This document shows positions 23,841 through 31,913 of a stretch of 40,473 bases of DNA, piece by piece. Location: positions 1-40,473 of IMG/VR virus record IMGVR_UViG_3300035181_000141; one strand, given 5' to 3'. The notes beneath the pieces were generated by a model that saw only the letters and a list, made by a program, of their open reading frames with translations, searched no databases and was not told the origin of the DNA. Positions within the stretch are counted from its first letter, which is position 1. Each line of letters opens with the position of its first letter. A program made the translations under genes and the position numbers. This DNA comes from a virus.

Positions 23841-24196
23841 GTTTATATAATATGGTACACGGTGTCAATCCAAATACTGCACAATTAATGAATTTACTTC
23901 AGTTAACAACCGGCGACTTTGGACGATTTCGTGACGTCTATCTTAAAGATGGGTGCATTGTTGTTCATACACGATGCGGTGGCGGTAACCGTGAAGATTA
24001 TCAAGAGGTATTTGATATGGCTATGGAACATCCGTGGTATGATAGTGATGAGGATTCTGATTTTGATTGTACCTATGCAGATATTTATTTCAAACTACCA
24101 GAAGGTGAAGCACAAACTGTTGCAGCACTTGTAGACGAGGAACGTAAAACACCTGCAGAACGGTGGGATGCTATTTTTGAGGCACTAAAATCATGA
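23837..24196 (+). CDS. hypothetical protein, 119 aa
   Basis: This protein is not recognised. It has a distinctive central segment RFRDVYLKDGCIVVHTRCGGGNRED (split around residues 30-54) and an acidic cluster DSDEDSDFDCTYADIYF near 68-84. The CGGG and aspartate-rich segments look conserved, suggesting a defined fold, but no catalytic site is evident. It overlaps neighbours by 4 bases at both ends. Confidence 0.65.
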   Translation: MSLYNMVHGVNPNTAQLMNLLQLTTGDFGRFRDVYLKDGCIVVHTRCGGGNREDYQEVFDMAMEHPWYDSDEDSDFDCTYADIYFKLPEGEAQTVAALVDEERKTPAERWDAIFEALKS

Positions 24197-24492
24197 CCAA
24201 GAAGAAATTATACCTAGTTGACACAATTGTTACATTCAGACATCGTTATGTTGTCGAAGCCGATGAACTGACACATGCATATGATGAAGTTGTGATGCTC
24301 GAATCCGGTAGCGAGGATGATTTGTTTGAGCCAGTTACACAAAAATGTCTCGGTGAAACTATCATCGACGGCCGCGAAATCTCTAAGAAAGAATTCGATA
24401 AGATGTTAAAAGTTCTTGCTACAGACGATAGCGAAATGTCGTCACATTGGATGGGCGATAAGTTGATACGGCAAATTAACTATGACGCATGA
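24193..24492 (+). CDS. hypothetical protein, 99 aa
   Basis: This small acidic protein begins with strand-like segments (KLYLVDTIVTFRHRYVVEA) that recall small phage proteins binding a partner through a beta sheet. It overlaps its neighbours on both sides. The function is unknown. Confidence 0.6.
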   Translation: MTKKKLYLVDTIVTFRHRYVVEADELTHAYDEVVMLESGSEDDLFEPVTQKCLGETIIDGREISKKEFDKMLKVLATDDSEMSSHWMGDKLIRQINYDA

Positions 24493-24832
24493 CGAAGAGG
24501 GCGATGAAATAATTCGTCGGTTAAAAACAAAGCTGATGAATATCAGGATAGAGAAAACTGAAGTCGTGGCCATGTCACGAAAGTTATCAGCAAATTGGTC
24601 AGTAGGCGAGGCCCTGATACATATGCCATATGTAAGAAATGTTAGATTAACTAAAGATGAGGAAGCCGACGAAATCATCAAAAGATTATCAGCGCCACCC
24701 AAATCGAAATATGATAGTTTAGAAGATGAAATTTGTGATAAACTCGCAACACAGATTACTGCTGAAATTGATGCAATGATTATACGAGAACTAAGAATAG
24801 ATGCCGACAAAAAAACCAAAAATACTCCCTGA
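24482..24832 (+). CDS. hypothetical helical protein, 116 aa
   Basis: Two similar segments stand out: EEGDEIIRRLKTK near residue 5 and DEEADEIIKRLSAP near residue 59. They look like an internal duplication of a helical motif. The protein is otherwise charged and helical, and the function is unknown. It overlaps the upstream gene by 11 bases and the downstream gene by 32. Confidence 0.55.
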   Translation: MTHDEEGDEIIRRLKTKLMNIRIEKTEVVAMSRKLSANWSVGEALIHMPYVRNVRLTKDEEADEIIKRLSAPPKSKYDSLEDEICDKLATQITAEIDAMIIRELRIDADKKTKNTP

Positions 24833-25049
24833 ACACAAAGATATATTAGGACACGAGTTAGCACTCGGTAACTATGTAGCAATTGCAAGGCATAATGCTA
24901 TGGTAGTTTGTTCTATTCGAAAGATGACTCCAAAACAAATGAGAGTCTTATCGATACACGACAAACGTGGCGATGGATGGCTTGTGTATCCACACGACAC
25001 AGTATTGTTATCGGGCGAAGATGCCCTTGCATATGTATTAAAACATTAA
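24801..25049 (+). CDS. small hypothetical protein, 82 aa
   Basis: This is a small beta-rich, basic protein (LALGNYVAIARHNAMVVCSIRKM, split around residues 20-42, and GDGWLVYPHDTVLLSGEDAL). The alternating strands are compatible with an SH3- or OB-like fold. It overlaps the previous gene by 32 bases and precedes the sugar cassette by 9 bases. The function is unknown. Confidence 0.6.
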   Translation: MPTKKPKILPEHKDILGHELALGNYVAIARHNAMVVCSIRKMTPKQMRVLSIHDKRGDGWLVYPHDTVLLSGEDALAYVLKH

Positions 25050-25058
25050 AGGAAAACA

Positions 25059-25925
25059 ATGAAAGCATTATTAGCCGGGTTCGGCGGAATTGGCGCCAAT
25101 GTGTATTGGCCGGAATTAAATAAGTTAGGATATGAAGTATCTATTTTAGATGCTGCAACACCTAATGCAAATTACAGGGATGTATCTCAAATAACAACAC
25201 CATTCGACATAGCTGTAATTTGCACTCCAAATTTTACACATAGTAAGATTGCAGAAGGATTAGCAGCTACGGGCACAAAGCGTATTTTCGTAGAGAAGCC
25301 GGGTCTGGAAGATTCATTCGGTTGGAAAGATCTATGCACAACATATAGTGATACACAATTCCATATGGTTAAGAATAATATGTATCGTGATAATTACGGT
25401 GACATATTCAGATTAATACAAGAGAAAGAAGTTATCGGTGTAGACATCAACTGGCTGAACGGTAACCGTATCCCGAATCCAGGTAGCTGGTTTACACATA
25501 AACAATTTGCATTTGGCGGAATATCGAGAGACTTAATGCCACACCTATATTGTTTTGCACTTAAACTATTTGGCACCGAAGCTCTTAAGTCAGCAAAATT
25601 CGAACAAGCTGCTTATCAACGCTGGAACCTAGGTAGTATCTCCTCTACTGATTATGGATCAGTATATCCGACAGGCACATATAATGTAGACGATACTGCA
25701 ATTGCAGCAACTACGATTGGAAATGTAACATTAAAGTTATCTGCATCATGGAAAGAAGGATACGATAAGCAATCTATTACACTATTTTTCAGAGACGGCA
25801 CAACATACGAATGGAATTTTGGATTATGTCCAGCCGCAGCATACGGTGTTATGTTACAAGATACAACAAATACATACGACATGGATGTTCAGATCCATGA
25901 ATTCTTAGAGGCATTCGATGACTAG
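25059..25925 (+). CDS. Gfo/Idh/MocA-type NAD(P)-dependent dehydrogenase
   Basis: This 288-residue oxidoreductase has an N-terminal Rossmann fold with GFGGIG (residues 8-13), the VICTPN segment near 53-58, and the family signature VEKPG near 81-85. The C-terminal domain carries IDINWLNGN and GGISRDLMPHLY, which fits the substrate-binding sheet and the usual D/H catalytic region of the family. Members oxidise or reduce sugars and inositols. It is the first of three coupled genes (dehydrogenase, MDR dehydrogenase, glycosyltransferase), overlapping the next by 8 bases. It starts at ATG 25059 after AAAGGAAAA. Confidence 0.88.
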   Translation: MKALLAGFGGIGANVYWPELNKLGYEVSILDAATPNANYRDVSQITTPFDIAVICTPNFTHSKIAEGLAATGTKRIFVEKPGLEDSFGWKDLCTTYSDTQFHMVKNNMYRDNYGDIFRLIQEKEVIGVDINWLNGNRIPNPGSWFTHKQFAFGGISRDLMPHLYCFALKLFGTEALKSAKFEQAAYQRWNLGSISSTDYGSVYPTGTYNVDDTAIAATTIGNVTLKLSASWKEGYDKQSITLFFRDGTTYEWNFGLCPAAAYGVMLQDTTNTYDMDVQIHEFLEAFDD

Positions 25926-26841
25926 ACTATTTTATACAACAGGTAAACAGGACATAATCCACGAAGAGTGGGACAAGCCCGAAATTACATCAAACGAAAT
26001 CGAAGTAAAGTCTGTCTTTACAGGCATGTGTCGATCCGATATCGATATGTATTGTGGAACATTTCAGTTATTGCCTAAAACTATACAAGGTCACGAAAGT
26101 GTCGGTATAGTTACTAAAGTAGGTAATAGTATCAGAAATATTAAGGAGGGTGATTTTGTTGCCACACGTGGCGAGCCAGCATTTGCCGATTACTATAATT
26201 GTCCGGACCGCATGTTTGTAAAGATTCCCGAACTATTGCCTAAATACATTATCGAACCAGTTGCATGTGCTATCAATATTGCAAACTCACTAAGATTTTG
26301 GGCTGGCGAAGAAATACTAATTATGGGTTCTGGATTCTTATCCACAGTTGTTTATACTTATTTGAGTAACATGAATACGCACCAACCTGCTCAAGTAACT
26401 GTTGTAGGTAATTCTAATAAAGAATTTTGGAATAAACAGACTAATGCTAAATTGGTTTCGGTAGAGGAAGTAGCGGGTAAGAAATTCAAATACGTAATAG
26501 ATATTTCAGAGAAACCAGAGTATCTAGACTTGAACTTGTATGCGGAACGTGCTACTATTATACTTGCTGCTGAAAAACACCCTGCTGCAAATATTACATT
26601 TGGACAATTTTTATGGAATGCTACTAATATTAAGTTTCCTAGTCCACGTAACGAGCATTTCTATAGTTATATGGAAGAAGCTGTATCGATGATTCAGGAC
26701 GGATTAATCGATGTTAGCACACTCTGGTGTAAGTCTTACGATAGGGAAACAGAAGTAGAGTTAGCGTTTTCAGAAGGGCTGCACAGAGCACCGGGTTACG
26801 GAAGAGGATATATCAATTATGGCACGGAGGCTTATTCTTAA
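25918..26841 (+). CDS. zinc-type medium-chain (MDR) dehydrogenase
   Basis: This is a GroES-like MDR oxidoreductase of 307 residues, shorter than the usual 340-370. GMCRSDIDMYCG (37-47) gives the catalytic zinc Cys38, and GHESVGIVTKVG (58-69) gives His59 and Glu60. IEPVACAI (about 111-118) supplies the later Glu ligand segment seen in threonine- and sorbitol-type dehydrogenases. The four-cysteine structural zinc site is missing. The nucleotide-binding loop is GSGFLSTV rather than the usual GxGxxG, so cofactor use may be altered. It shares one base with the following glycosyltransferase start. It likely acts on the same sugar as its neighbour. Confidence 0.85.
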   Translation: MTRLFYTTGKQDIIHEEWDKPEITSNEIEVKSVFTGMCRSDIDMYCGTFQLLPKTIQGHESVGIVTKVGNSIRNIKEGDFVATRGEPAFADYYNCPDRMFVKIPELLPKYIIEPVACAINIANSLRFWAGEEILIMGSGFLSTVVYTYLSNMNTHQPAQVTVVGNSNKEFWNKQTNAKLVSVEEVAGKKFKYVIDISEKPEYLDLNLYAERATIILAAEKHPAANITFGQFLWNATNIKFPSPRNEHFYSYMEEAVSMIQDGLIDVSTLWCKSYDRETEVELAFSEGLHRAPGYGRGYINYGTEAYS

Positions 26842-27932
26842 TGAAACAAACAATATGGGTATTTTCTATCGAACCACTAGAAACGAGATATACTGCTCAA
26901 TGGCACGAACATATACCCGAACTACTAAGGTCTGCGGTTGACACGCAGACTAACGTAATACAGATCGACGGTATACAGAAAAATACGATAGTGACCCCTG
27001 GCGCGTTTCTGAATTTTTCTGATACGAATTATTGGAAAAGTTCACAGTTATGTAATTTTCTAGATTATTATAATCGTGGTGAAACTACGATTAATGATCA
27101 ATTTCTATTTACAGATGCATGGAATCCTATTATCATACAGCTTAGATATATGTCGGATTTGTTAAACCTTAATTGGAAATTCCATGGACTATTTCACGCA
27201 GGTAGTTGGGATAGCCATGATTTCCTAGGTAGGTTGATTGGCAATAAAGATTGGGTAAAACACACCGAAAAAGCTATATTCCATGCATTAGATCACAACT
27301 ATTTTGCTACAGATTTTCACATCAATATGTTCTGTTGGAATTTATTAAATTCGAACGGATCGTGCGTCGAAGATTGGCTCGATAATGGCAAAATTATACG
27401 GACGGGGTGGCCAATGGAATATATGGAAGATACACTAGCTCCATATAAAAATTTAGTAAAGCGTGATCTTATATTGTTTCCACATAGAATTGCACCAGAG
27501 AAACAAGTGGAAATCTTCAGAGACCTTGCATTATCGTTACCACAATACGAGTTTGTTGTGTGCCAGGATAACCAGCTTAGTAAGCACGAATATCATACAC
27601 TTTTAGGCGAATCTAAAATGGTATTTAGTGCTAGTAAACAAGAGACTTATGGAATCTCGACCGGAATCGAAGGACCTGTTTTGGGTACCATCCCACTTAT
27701 TCCGGAAAGACTAAGTTATTCGGAAATGTTTGACAACACAGATTTTTTATATCCGTCGGAGTGGACTGAAACATTTGATTTATATAAAATTCATAAACAA
27801 GATATTATCGATAAAATTATAGATGTAATGTCACACTATGATACATACAGAATAAAATTAGAAGAACATATGACTCGTCTAAAAAAATATTCTACAGCAA
27901 CAGATTTAATAAACAATTTAATAAGGAATTAA
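26841..27932 (+). CDS. GT-B fold glycosyltransferase (GT4-like)
   Basis: This 363-residue protein has the C-terminal half of a GT-B glycosyltransferase. LILFPHRIAPEKQVEIFRDL (about 210-229) is the hallmark P-H-R-x-x-x-E-K strand-turn-helix, YEFVVCQDN follows, and FSASKQETYGISTGIEG (about 253-269) provides the donor-binding E-x-x-x-x-x-x-x-E pattern. The N-terminal half with HAGSWDSHDF and HALDHNYFATDFH is the acceptor domain and is not recognised. Acceptor candidates are modified DNA bases, host surface glycans or a virion protein. It is coupled to the two dehydrogenases, which suggests that together they make and attach an unusual sugar. Confidence 0.8.
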   Translation: MKQTIWVFSIEPLETRYTAQWHEHIPELLRSAVDTQTNVIQIDGIQKNTIVTPGAFLNFSDTNYWKSSQLCNFLDYYNRGETTINDQFLFTDAWNPIIIQLRYMSDLLNLNWKFHGLFHAGSWDSHDFLGRLIGNKDWVKHTEKAIFHALDHNYFATDFHINMFCWNLLNSNGSCVEDWLDNGKIIRTGWPMEYMEDTLAPYKNLVKRDLILFPHRIAPEKQVEIFRDLALSLPQYEFVVCQDNQLSKHEYHTLLGESKMVFSASKQETYGISTGIEGPVLGTIPLIPERLSYSEMFDNTDFLYPSEWTETFDLYKIHKQDIIDKIIDVMSHYDTYRIKLEEHMTRLKKYSTATDLINNLIRN

Positions 27933-27933
27933 A

Positions 27934-28821
27934 ATGGAACAATTCGTAAGAAAAGGTCATGAAGGCGCAACATTTTTCGTCGGACCAGAGATTGAGCAAA
28001 CAACTGCATTCGGTAAGAAGACATTATTCGTTGTCGGCTTACAAGATACTGATACAATAGTTAAATATGCAAAAGAACATAACTGTAAGCATATCTTTTT
28101 AAGTGCAAATCGTTCATTCGATTCAGTCGATAAAGTAAATGGTGTGTACATGGTAGGTAACACATTAGCAAGCGACTGGGAAAAACAAATCCAGGCATTA
28201 CTCGATATGAGCTATATGGTATCGATTGATTATCCAGCACACAAACATGTTATGGTATTAGAGATACTTAACAAGGGTATATGGCAGTGTAGAAACTTCG
28301 TACCTATCCTTAGTGTACCGGTCCCACATGTGAACACATCTAGTCCTAATTTAACAATTAAGATTGATGATATCAATTTCGCTGCCACTAATCCAGGCGT
28401 ATGGTGTATGAATCATGCAGAAGTTACAGATAGTAACCGATTTACCGGATGGGCAGAATACGGCGATGACATGATTATCGAAGGTACTTCGGTTGTAGAA
28501 CCAGAGCGCAAAATTGTATATATGGACTTAGGTAATAATTCACCTAAAGAAGCAGTCGAGCTAATTAAAGCAGCCGTGGAAGCAGCAGTTGTTCCAGGTA
28601 GTAATAAAACATTTGATGTAGATGCAGTGTTAAATGACGGAACCTTAGGTCTTGACACTACGACTAAAACATCACTGAAGCCTGATACACAAGGAACTTT
28701 AGAATCTATTATTCCAACAATGGTATCGCCAGAAAAGACTGCTGATGCATATACAGCGGGAACAACAAAGGATCCATTGTCAACTAAAGAACTTATACAG
28801 AAAGCTAGGACTAAAAAATGA
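27934..28821 (+). CDS. conserved phage protein of unknown function, 295 aa
   Basis: I cannot name a function. The N-terminal domain has a strand-loop pattern FFVGPEIEQTTAFGKKTLFVVG (split around residues 14-35) followed by CKHIFLSANRSF, an alpha/beta fold that seems familiar from large phages. A central domain holds NTSSPNLTIKIDDINFAATNPGVW. The last ~80 residues are a low-complexity Thr/Asp/Lys-rich linker ending LSTKELIQKARTKK. It follows the glycosyltransferase by one base and overlaps the next gene by 4, so it may serve the same pathway. Confidence 0.7.
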   Translation: MEQFVRKGHEGATFFVGPEIEQTTAFGKKTLFVVGLQDTDTIVKYAKEHNCKHIFLSANRSFDSVDKVNGVYMVGNTLASDWEKQIQALLDMSYMVSIDYPAHKHVMVLEILNKGIWQCRNFVPILSVPVPHVNTSSPNLTIKIDDINFAATNPGVWCMNHAEVTDSNRFTGWAEYGDDMIIEGTSVVEPERKIVYMDLGNNSPKEAVELIKAAVEAAVVPGSNKTFDVDAVLNDGTLGLDTTTKTSLKPDTQGTLESIIPTMVSPEKTADAYTAGTTKDPLSTKELIQKARTKK

Positions 28822-29003
28822 AAAAATACGTATTCGAAGTAGTTATACATGAAGGCGGCGATGAATTCTGGGAAGAATCTACAGCTGAAGGTAAAACTGG
28901 GTGTGATGAAGTTCTCGAATACGTATCGTCATTGATCCGTTCGGAAGGTTTTGACGAATCAAACTCCAGTATTAAATTAGTCAGCTATGTAGATAAGGAG
29001 TAA
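28818..29003 (+). CDS. small hypothetical protein, 61 aa
   Basis: This acidic small protein shows an N-terminal strand (KKYVFEVVIHEGGDEFWEE) and a helix (CDEVLEYVSSLI). It overlaps the upstream stop as ATGA. The family is not recognised. Confidence 0.55.
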   Translation: MKKYVFEVVIHEGGDEFWEESTAEGKTGCDEVLEYVSSLIRSEGFDESNSSIKLVSYVDKE

Positions 29004-29004
29004 T

Positions 29005-29400
29005 ATGAAATTATTTAAAAATACACCAAGACAACAAGGAGATGCGTTTGAAGACTCGTACCTTACTGTTTTTGGAGAATGTTTTAAATCAACATGTATT
29101 ATAGAAAGACTACCCGACGGCACTGCATTAGATCACGATCACGTATCCGACGGGTGGTATTTACTTTTTAATCTACCACTTACACGAATGCGCAAATTTC
29201 TCTCTGCAGTAACATACGAAGAAAGAGAAGGCATGTGTCGTCCCAAACTACTTTTCCGAATTAGAAAAATTGGAAAGAACAGGCACTATTCCATGTTTTA
29301 TTCACTAGCATGGAAACCTGTCTATGCGGAGGCAGAGATTAGATACGATGACCCGTATCTGGCTTCTATTAAAACAATAGACATAATTAATGGAAAATAA
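29005..29400 (+). CDS. hypothetical protein, 131 aa
   Basis: The family is not recognised. It is a mixed alpha/beta protein with several aromatic residues (DGWYLLFNLPLTRMRKFL near 50-67). The start at ATG 29005 follows AAGGAG one base after the previous stop. It lies in the uninterrupted early operon. Confidence 0.6.
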   Translation: MKLFKNTPRQQGDAFEDSYLTVFGECFKSTCIIERLPDGTALDHDHVSDGWYLLFNLPLTRMRKFLSAVTYEEREGMCRPKLLFRIRKIGKNRHYSMFYSLAWKPVYAEAEIRYDDPYLASIKTIDIINGK

Positions 29401-29401
29401 T

Positions 29402-29758
29402 ATGAAACGAACAATATTTGTAACATTTATGAAGGAAGGTATACACTGTTATCCCGATGCTCCGACAGGGGTAGAATTCTTACGTAGCCCACATAGACAT
29501 ATGTTTCACTTCCGTGTAACAACCGAAGTATTCCATAATGATAGAGACATCGAGTTTATCTTATTCAAGCGCGAACTTGAGGGTCTGTATAAAGAAGCAA
29601 TTCTTGAAATAGATTATATGAGCTGTGAAATGCTTGCAGAAGACTTGATCAATTATATTTCTAGTAAATATGCAGGTCGAGCAATATCGGTAGAGGTGAG
29701 CGAGGATTCTGAAAATGGTGCAACTCTTACATACACTCCGACAACAGTTATTCACTAA
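29402..29758 (+). CDS. hypothetical protein, 118 aa
   Basis: The family is not recognised. ATG 29402 is preferred because TGGAAAATAAT in front of it repeats the GGAAAATAA ribosome-binding context of other genes here; ATG 29390 is an alternative adding four residues. HRHMFHFRVTTEVFHNDRDIEFILFKREL (split near 31-59) looks like a compact beta-alpha core. The C-terminus ends in a strand (GATLTYTPTTVIH). Confidence 0.6.
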   Translation: MKRTIFVTFMKEGIHCYPDAPTGVEFLRSPHRHMFHFRVTTEVFHNDRDIEFILFKRELEGLYKEAILEIDYMSCEMLAEDLINYISSKYAGRAISVEVSEDSENGATLTYTPTTVIH

Positions 29759-30011
29759 AAAAGTGCCAGTGGCCGAAATAGTAATACAACAACCTGTATT
29801 CGATAGTAAATATAAAACTATTCTCGAATACAGGTACAACGAAAATTATTCAGAGATGGTAAACTGGATAGATTTTCACAGTAACGGTTCGGTCGACATA
29901 AAATACGATGGAGATTTCCAATCAGGATGTTACGATTTAAAATCAGTATTTTATGGATTCGAAGATCCAGACGATGCATTAATTTTTAGGATAAAATTTC
30001 CAAATGAGTAA
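29715..30011 (+). CDS. small hypothetical protein with ED-A-x-x-(F/V)-(R/K)-(I/L)-K ending
   Basis: This is an unknown small protein of 98 residues from ATG 29715, or about 82 if it starts at GTG 29763, just after the upstream stop. No strong ribosome binding site decides. The C-terminal half reads MVNWIDFHSNGSVDIKYDGD then FYGFEDPDDALIFRIKFP. The ending resembles the product at 31910 (YFENAEDALVVKLKW), so the two may be members of a small phage family. Confidence 0.55.
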   Translation: MVQLLHTLRQQLFTKKVPVAEIVIQQPVFDSKYKTILEYRYNENYSEMVNWIDFHSNGSVDIKYDGDFQSGCYDLKSVFYGFEDPDDALIFRIKFPNE

Positions 30012-30330
30012 TATGAATTCTACGGGCGGCCATCCTATTAATATGGCAACAGTGACTAATACAATGACAACAGTTTATCCATCAGCAGCAGCAACATCAC
30101 AATATGTAACAGGCATCAGTACGAGTGGTGCAACATGGACGTCATATCCAACTAACGCTGAATATGATAAACTTACAGCAAGGGTTGAGGCATTAGAGAA
30201 ACGGTTAGCAATCTTACAACCAAATGAAACCATGCAGGAAAAATATCCGGCATTGCAAGAAGCATATGACGCATATAAAATAATAGAAAAACTTGTAAGC
30301 ACTAAAGGCCCAGATGAAACACATAAATGA
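30004..30330 (+). CDS. small protein with coiled coil, 108 aa
   Basis: A Ser/Thr/Ala-rich, disordered N-terminal half (about 1-55) is followed by a regular coiled coil YDKLTARVEALEKRLAIL and an EKYPALQEAYDAYKIIEKLV helix. I know similar short coiled-coil proteins in T4-type phages but no function. It overlaps the MazG-like gene by 17 bases. Confidence 0.6.
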   Translation: MSNMNSTGGHPINMATVTNTMTTVYPSAAATSQYVTGISTSGATWTSYPTNAEYDKLTARVEALEKRLAILQPNETMQEKYPALQEAYDAYKIIEKLVSTKGPDETHK

Positions 30331-30610
30331 ACACCAGGAAGAATGTCTTAATATTTTACAAGAAGAATGTGCAGAAATAATACAGGATGCATCGAAGATT
30401 AAGCGATTCGGATTGATAGGAAAAAGAGTAGACGGTAAGACTAATTTACATCACTTAGAATCCGAAATCGGAGATGTCTTAGCAATGCTCGAGCTTGTTG
30501 TAAATTCGGGTTTCGGATTAACTTGGGAAGGCATAGAAACTGCTAAAGCAGATAAATTTACACGTCTGTCGAAGTATATGCATACATGGGATCAACGATT
30601 AAAGAAATAA
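30314..30610 (+). CDS. MazG-like nucleotide pyrophosphohydrolase
   Basis: This small (98 residues) all-alpha NTP-PPase of the MazG/dCTPase type shows metal-binding acidic motifs ILQEECAEIIQDASKIKRFG (14-33, the ExxE pattern) and HLESEIGDVLAMLELV (47-62, the ExxD pattern). The C-terminal helix is AKADKFTRLSKYMHTW. Such enzymes cleave NTPs or alarmones to monophosphates. The position immediately upstream of the QueE promoter and its early-gene location suggest a nucleotide-pool role. Confidence 0.8.
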   Translation: MKHINEHQEECLNILQEECAEIIQDASKIKRFGLIGKRVDGKTNLHHLESEIGDVLAMLELVVNSGFGLTWEGIETAKADKFTRLSKYMHTWDQRLKK

Positions 30611-30620
30611 TTATAGATAG

Positions 30621-30649
30621 TTGCTTAACTATAAGCAATGTGCTATACT
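30621..30649 (+). promoter_or_regulatory. sigma-70-type promoter, extended -10
   Basis: TTGCTT (30621-30626), a 17-base spacer and TATACT (30644-30649), with TGC in front of the -10 making it extended. It lies 24 bases before ATG 30674 (queE) with an AAGGAAAA ribosome binding site. Inside the spacer region TTGCTTA and TAAGCAA form a short inverted repeat (30621-30637) that could serve as an operator. Confidence 0.82.
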
Positions 30650-30673
30650 TACGTATATTAAGGAAAATAAATC

Positions 30674-31555
30674 ATGTTTGGAACTAATGAAATTGTTGGG
30701 AAGAAGTTTTTTAAGGATGCACCTAAAGATAGTTTGTTTGTAACAAGCATGTTCTTTACACTCCAGGGCGAAGGTCCTTATTCCGGCATGCCGGCTTTGT
30801 TCATCCGTTTAGCTAAGTGCAACTTAGATTGTTCATTCTGTGATACATTCTTTGATGATGGTGATTGGTTAACCTTTGACGAAATCGAATCTAAAATGTA
30901 TCACACAATATGTGATTATTGGAATGATAAAGGTAAGACGGTTCCAATGTGGGCATTACCTAACGGATCTAATTCGATTAAATATCCAAATATCGTATTA
31001 GTGATGACCGGCGGGGAACCATTGTTACAAGATAATATTAGTGCATTTATGACTAAGCAATTAGCAACATTTAAAGCAGTTCAGGTCGAAAGTAACGGTA
31101 CACCGGATACACTAGTACCCGAAGGTGTTACCTTAGTTTGTTCGCCGAAATGTGCAGAGAAAAACGGTGTAGCTGTTAAGTATCTAGCACCGAGCAAGAC
31201 TATTTTAGATCGCGCAGACTGTCTTAAATTTGTGATGAGCGTCGACGAAGGGTCTCCATATAATCAAGTGCCACAATGGGCGCACGAATGGAAAGAACGC
31301 ACAGGGAAGGATATTTATTGTAGCCCAATGAATATCTATAATGACTTACCACAAACTATTAAATTAATCCGCGCCGAAAAAGGCACAATTACAATGGCAG
31401 AACGTAGCACTGTTGATGAAGTTATTGATTTCTGGGAACCAGGTGTGTTAAATTTAGCGGCAAATGAAAAGAATCATAAATTTACTGCTCGTTACTGCAT
31501 GGACTACGGATTCAAATTAAACTTACAAATGCATTTATATGCAGGTTTATCGTGA
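30674..31555 (+). CDS. queE: QueE-like 7-carboxy-7-deazaguanine synthase
   Basis: This radical SAM enzyme would convert carboxy-tetrahydropterin to CDG in the 7-deazaguanine route. It has FFTLQGEGPYSG (27-38), the cluster motif CNLDCSFC (C49, C53, C56, the CxxxCxxC spacing) and TGGEPLL (112-117) for SAM binding, with VESNGT (138-143). At 293 residues it is longer than the usual ~210-230 of bacterial QueE, with an insertion of about 40 residues after the cluster (60-103). It has its own extended -10 promoter. With DpdA at 20538 it supports 7-deazaguanine in phage DNA; FolE, QueD and QueC are not in this window. Confidence 0.92.
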   Translation: MFGTNEIVGKKFFKDAPKDSLFVTSMFFTLQGEGPYSGMPALFIRLAKCNLDCSFCDTFFDDGDWLTFDEIESKMYHTICDYWNDKGKTVPMWALPNGSNSIKYPNIVLVMTGGEPLLQDNISAFMTKQLATFKAVQVESNGTPDTLVPEGVTLVCSPKCAEKNGVAVKYLAPSKTILDRADCLKFVMSVDEGSPYNQVPQWAHEWKERTGKDIYCSPMNIYNDLPQTIKLIRAEKGTITMAERSTVDEVIDFWEPGVLNLAANEKNHKFTARYCMDYGFKLNLQMHLYAGLS

Positions 31556-31677
31556 CATTAACTAAGATCGAACTGGACATAAATAACCGTATGTTACGAT
31601 TCGGTTTTGGTAAGAATGAAGGGAATTGGTTCGTAAGAATTGATTTATGGACAATAGGGTATAGGATAACAAAATGA
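31552..31677 (+). CDS. small conserved-looking protein, 41 aa, GTG start
   Basis: This is a short ORF between queE and the next gene. It begins at GTG 31552 (sharing GTGA with the queE stop) and reads MTLTKIELDINNRM, then LRFGFGKNEGNWFVRIDLW and TIGYRITK. The stop overlaps the next ATG (ATGA at 31674). Both junctions are exactly those of this operon. The aromatic, patterned sequence resembles tiny conserved phage proteins I have seen, of unknown function. Confidence 0.65.
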   Translation: MTLTKIELDINNRMLRFGFGKNEGNWFVRIDLWTIGYRITK

Positions 31678-31913
31678 AACAACAGTGGTGGATCGTAGAA
31701 AATACAGGTTGGTCAAATGGTTCTAGCTGGTTTGGATCCGGCGGTACTAAAGAGAATCCGCTGCGATTTACTAGCGAAGTAGAAGCAATCGAATATGCAC
31801 AAAAGAAACAAGTAGCATTAAACGACTCGACAACGAAATGGCGATATACACATGTCACTGTCGAACGGTTAAGCAATAGGACGATTACGACAGAAACTTG
31901 GGTCGAAGTATGA
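31674..31913 (+). CDS. small hypothetical protein, 79 aa
   Basis: The N-terminus is tryptophan-rich (MKQQWWIVENTGWSNGSSWF), followed by a helix (SEVEAIEYAQKKQ) and beta strands ending WVEV. It overlaps neighbours on both sides by ATGA. The family is not recognised. Confidence 0.6.
   Translation: MKQQWWIVENTGWSNGSSWFGSGGTKENPLRFTSEVEAIEYAQKKQVALNDSTTKWRYTHVTVERLSNRTITTETWVEV

Noticed and set aside
25394-25882. Antisense ORFs in the dehydrogenase gene
   Set aside because: They lie wholly inside a gene with clear Gfo/Idh/MocA motifs and have no signals of their own.
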